A DNA stretch of 5,895 nt, from NCBI GenBank assembly GCA_015711695.1, contig JACVIW010000157.1, forward strand, positions 1 to 5,895. The letters are read 5' to 3'. How positions within the stretch are numbered: the stretch's first letter is position 1; every line of letters starts with the position of its first letter. Source of the stretch: Candidatus Geohydrothermomicrobium daggyaiense. GTDB taxonomy: Bacteria; Actinomycetota; Geothermincolia; Fen-727; JACVIW01. The position numbers and the translations under genes are program-made. The notes under the pieces are model-generated. The model ran no database searches. It was not told the origin of the DNA and saw only the letters and a program-made list of their open reading frames with translations. Shown here piece after piece: positions 5,103-5,895 of the stretch.

Positions 5103-5895
5103 ATGAGAATACAAACGCTTAGTCCCCGCTGGAGAAAACCCCTGATTGTGGCTTTCACTCTGCTTCTTGTCATTTCGCTTTTTGGCTTGATAGGCATAAT
5201 TACTAAGGGAAGCTATACCAAAAGGTCCGCAAACAAGTTTTTTCAAAAACCCGAGAGCAGTACTGGCACGGGTATTTCAAAGGAAACCATGAAACACGTT
5301 CCCCCTTTTCCAGGTGAGCATAGGAGTGAGGGATACGGAGCCTCGAGAGGCATTGCTACTTCCCCATCCACAAAAGTGCTGTACGCCGAAAGAATAACGG
5401 AAAAGGCAATAAGAACCGCAGACATCTCAATTGAGGTCAAGAAGGGATATTTCAGCAGGGAGTATGCCCGGATTTCGACTATCGCTGAGAGTTACGGGGG
5501 GTATGTTTCGAACTCGATGGCGGAATCAACTGATGGCAGAATCAAGAGCGGGACAATAACCATCAGGGTGCCTGCGGATTCTTACTCGAAGGTCATGGCG
5601 GAGATAAGGGGTATTGGAAAAATAAAATCCATAAGCGAAAGATCCGAGGATGTTGGAGAAGAATATGTGGATCTGGAAAGCAGAATCAACAACCTGAGGG
5701 CTCAACTTTCGGTTTATCTTTCGCTTCTCCAGAAAGCGAAATCCGTGGAGGAAACTCTTTCGGTTCAAAGAGAAATCTCAGCTGTCCAGGAGCAAATAGA
5801 ACAGTTGACGGGAAGGAAGAACTATCTTGACAACCGCATACAGTTCGCGACCGTCAATATAACTGTTTTTGAAGAAGGCGCCACTAAGGTTGACG
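5103..5895 (+). CDS. DUF4349 membrane protein (5' part, runs off the right edge)
   Basis: The frame is open from ATG 5103 to the last base, giving 264 residues with no stop. After a basic start (SPRWRK) comes one hydrophobic segment (about 14-33) without a lipobox Cys, then a low-complexity Ser/Thr/Pro linker to about residue 92. From about 96 the sequence matches what I know of DUF4349: KAIRTADISIEVKKG (101-115), SYGGYVSNS (130-138), GTITIRVPADSY (150-161), a break near 176-187 and YVDLESRINNLRAQ (188-201). A heptad-like coiled coil follows to about 240 and YLDNRIQFATVNITVFEE (241-258) closes the domain. Many family members have a C-terminal membrane helix, which would lie beyond the window. 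The domain should sit outside the cytoplasm. Its function is not known. It is transcribed divergently from the ABC operon across a shared 227-base control region, which hints at, but does not show, a joint role. Confidence 0.85.
   Translation, partial: MRIQTLSPRWRKPLIVAFTLLLVISLFGLIGIITKGSYTKRSANKFFQKPESSTGTGISKETMKHVPPFPGEHRSEGYGASRGIATSPSTKVLYAERITEKAIRTADISIEVKKGYFSREYARISTIAESYGGYVSNSMAESTDGRIKSGTITIRVPADSYSKVMAEIRGIGKIKSISERSEDVGEEYVDLESRINNLRAQLSVYLSLLQKAKSVEETLSVQREISAVQEQIEQLTGRKNYLDNRIQFATVNITVFEEGATKVD

Noticed and set aside
4955..5246. two overlapping minus-strand open frames across the divergent control region and the start of the DUF4349 gene
   Set aside because: They lack SD sequences and overlap a gene with a perfect AGGAGG and a recognisable domain; their composition is basic and random-looking.

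Overview
The window is 5895 bases of gene-dense bacterial DNA. It holds six protein genes, two of them cut by the window edges. No RNA gene, mobile element, CRISPR array or long repeat was seen. The host uses the MEP (non-mevalonate) isoprenoid pathway, carries an iron-sulfur flavoprotein of the GltA/NfnB type that is common in anaerobes, and starts four of five visible genes with an overlapping or SD-backed TTG or ATG that can be assigned with care. The gene content does not fix the phylum. An anaerobic or microaerobic, uncultivated-type lineage is my guess, not a demonstrated fact.

Layout from left to right. Bases 1-396 (+) are the C-terminal part of IspD, followed with a 4-base overlap by IspF (393-872, +); these are two steps of the same pathway in one transcription unit. 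After a 98-base gap with a good sigma70-like promoter comes a complete GltA/NfnB-type oxidoreductase (971-2380, +). A 103-base convergent gap follows, with no convincing terminator. Then three minus-strand genes form one tightly coupled operon, transcribed from about 4910 down to 2484: ABC ATPase (3949-4875), six-helix ABC-2 permease (3185-3952) and a membrane-anchored TPR protein with a His-rich, Cys-pair tail (2484-3188). A 227-base divergent control region (4876-5102) separates this operon from a plus-strand DUF4349 membrane protein (5103-5895, running off the right edge).

How the genes fit together. The ATPase and permease should make an ABC-2 type exporter or membrane-remodelling complex. 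The TPR protein is predicted to face the outside of the cytoplasmic membrane and, being translationally coupled, is probably its accessory subunit. The substrate is unknown. The most unusual points are the start sites (three adjacent gene pairs joined by the same TTGA stop/start overlap, plus a fourth TTG start on the ATPase), a hairpin that would cover the ATPase gene's Shine-Dalgarno sequence, and the metal-site-like tail of the TPR protein.
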